Assembly (NCBI GenBank): GCA_963728295.1
Contig: CAVSKB010000011.1
Location: forward strand, 1 to 64,000
Source: DATJKD01 sp963728295
GTDB taxonomy: Bacteria; Pseudomonadota; Gammaproteobacteria; Steroidobacterales; Steroidobacteraceae
Direction: 5' to 3'
DNA length: 64,000 nt
Under the pieces are notes generated by a model. That model was not told the origin of the DNA and did no database searches. It saw nothing but the letters and a program-made list of their open reading frames with translations. Positions 63,325-64,000 of the stretch are shown one piece after another. The number at the start of each line of letters is the position of its first letter. Positions within the stretch are counted from its first letter, which is position 1. The translations under genes and the position numbers were made by a program.

Positions 63325-64000
63325 TCAGTTGTCGCGGCGTGCCCCGTTCGCATCCGCGAGCTTCACCTTCAGCACCTGGCCCGCGCGCAGCGAAGGAAGC
63401 GCGGCTGGAAAGTTGGCGCGGTCGTTGCAGCCGTAGCCGCAGTTCGTAACGTAGAATGCGCCGTCACGCCCGGCAACGAGCGCTGTTGGAAATGCGAGCC
63501 CAGTCAGAATGGGAGTCAGCGATCCGTCGCGCTCGACGCGCACGAGTCTCCCTGCCGAAGGGTCGGAGAGTGGTGGATCTACTCCGGCCGCAGTCGTCTC
63601 GAGCACGTACATCCGACCGGCGGTATCGAACGCGATGCCGACGACACCGTGCAGACCGGACACTACTCGCGTGATCTGCGAGCCATCGCGGGACAGCCGG
63701 TATATTGCGCCGGCAAAACCGGTGTTGATCCGGCCAAGTGTCCCGATGTAGAAGTGGTTACCGCGGCGAGTCAGCGCCGTCCACGTCTGATCACCGTCTC
63801 CCTCGGTCTGATTGACTGCATCGATCAGGTCGGCGAGCACCGTGACTTCGCCTGCCTCGGTCACACGCACGAACGTGCCGCGATTCGGCTCGACTGCATA
63901 CAGCGCACCGAACGCGTGGACCATCGAGTACCAGCTGCCGTCCGGCTCGAAGGTCGGATCGCTGGCATCCTTGACGTCGTTCAGTCCGCGGAGCAGGTTG
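63325..64000 (-). CDS. ScyD/ScyE-like beta-propeller protein, cut by the window end
   Basis: The frame is open to the window edge, so the N-terminus lies beyond. The visible 224 residues have propeller blades of the NHL or SMP-30 kind: VHAFGALYAVEPNRGTFVRV, GNHFYIGTLGRINTGFAGAI, VVGIAFDTAGRMYVLETTAA, and PTALVAGRDGAFYVTNCGYG. ScyD/ScyE family proteins of this type are often exported, but no signal peptide can be seen here. Function unknown. Confidence 0.8.
   Translation of the reverse strand, partial: NLLRGLNDVKDASDPTFEPDGSWYSMVHAFGALYAVEPNRGTFVRVTEAGEVTVLADLIDAVNQTEGDGDQTWTALTRRGNHFYIGTLGRINTGFAGAIYRLSRDGSQITRVVSGLHGVVGIAFDTAGRMYVLETTAAGVDPPLSDPSAGRLVRVERDGSLTPILTGLAFPTALVAGRDGAFYVTNCGYGCNDRANFPAALPSLRAGQVLKVKLADANGARRDN

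Overview
The window is high-GC bacterial DNA with TonB-dependent transport, CadC-type regulation, Rieske dioxygenases, a Tat-exported molybdenum hydroxylase and many small stress proteins. This suggests a free-living, catabolically versatile Gram-negative, most likely a gammaproteobacterium of the Steroidobacteraceae/Nevskiales kind. That placement is an inference from gene style; no rRNA, tRNA or other marker gene was seen. No CRISPR array, intact transposase or prophage gene was seen either.

Layout. 0-3.2 kb: small stress-type genes (DUF4142 protein, short hydrophilic and basic proteins, a membrane protein). 3.2-13.9 kb: a zinc alcohol dehydrogenase, then a galactose island: GH2 beta-glycosidase, an 878-residue fusion of a glycosyltransferase and a UDP-galactopyranose-mutase-like flavoprotein, galT-galK, a hemerythrin and galE. 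13.9-16.4 kb: a gene graveyard with a DUF6766 remnant, a frameshifted hydrolase, a histidine kinase tail and a corA with its middle deleted; two diverged copies of an intergenic repeat lie at 12.64 and 14.19 kb. 16.4-19.4 kb: ferritin-like protein, NAD(P)HX dehydratase, histidine phosphatase. 19.8-27.7 kb: two Ig/kelch lipoproteins, a TonB-dependent receptor and a winged-helix/TPR regulator. 28.1-31.6 kb: ring-hydroxylating dioxygenase alpha and beta subunits, an LLM oxidoreductase and an SDR. 31.7-36.4 kb: small conserved proteins and Kup. 36.6-39.1 kb: DUF1772 protein, a TIR-like protein with an unassigned C-terminal domain, and a hydrolase. 39.2-47.9 kb: two GH15 enzymes around a lipase-like lipoprotein and a cation/proton antiporter. 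47.9-53.9 kb: an SDR/NTF2 pair divergent from an HxlR regulator that leads a molybdenum hydroxylase operon (xdhC, mocA, 2Fe-2S subunit, large subunit). 53.9-60.6 kb: a minus-strand block of cupin, disulfide reductase, VOC protein, three alpha/beta hydrolases, cytochrome P460 and DUF1772 protein. 60.7-64 kb: a glutathione S-transferase, a molybdopterin enzyme with its cytochrome b, and a ScyD/ScyE-like gene cut by the window end.

A global caution: at least twelve well-conserved genes are interrupted by single-base indels, and most are one extra base in a short homopolymer (CC for C, GGG for GG, T6 for T5). Removing that base restores the expected protein each time. This looks more like sequencing or assembly error than mass pseudogenization, so these genes are annotated over their whole span with the break position stated. 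The corA deletion and the histidine kinase, DUF6766 and DUF6130 truncations cannot be explained this way.

The most interesting unassigned biology is the glycosyltransferase/UGM-like fusion inside a complete galactose pathway (possible galactofuranose transfer) and the TIR-like protein with a C-terminal domain that may be a small beta barrel.
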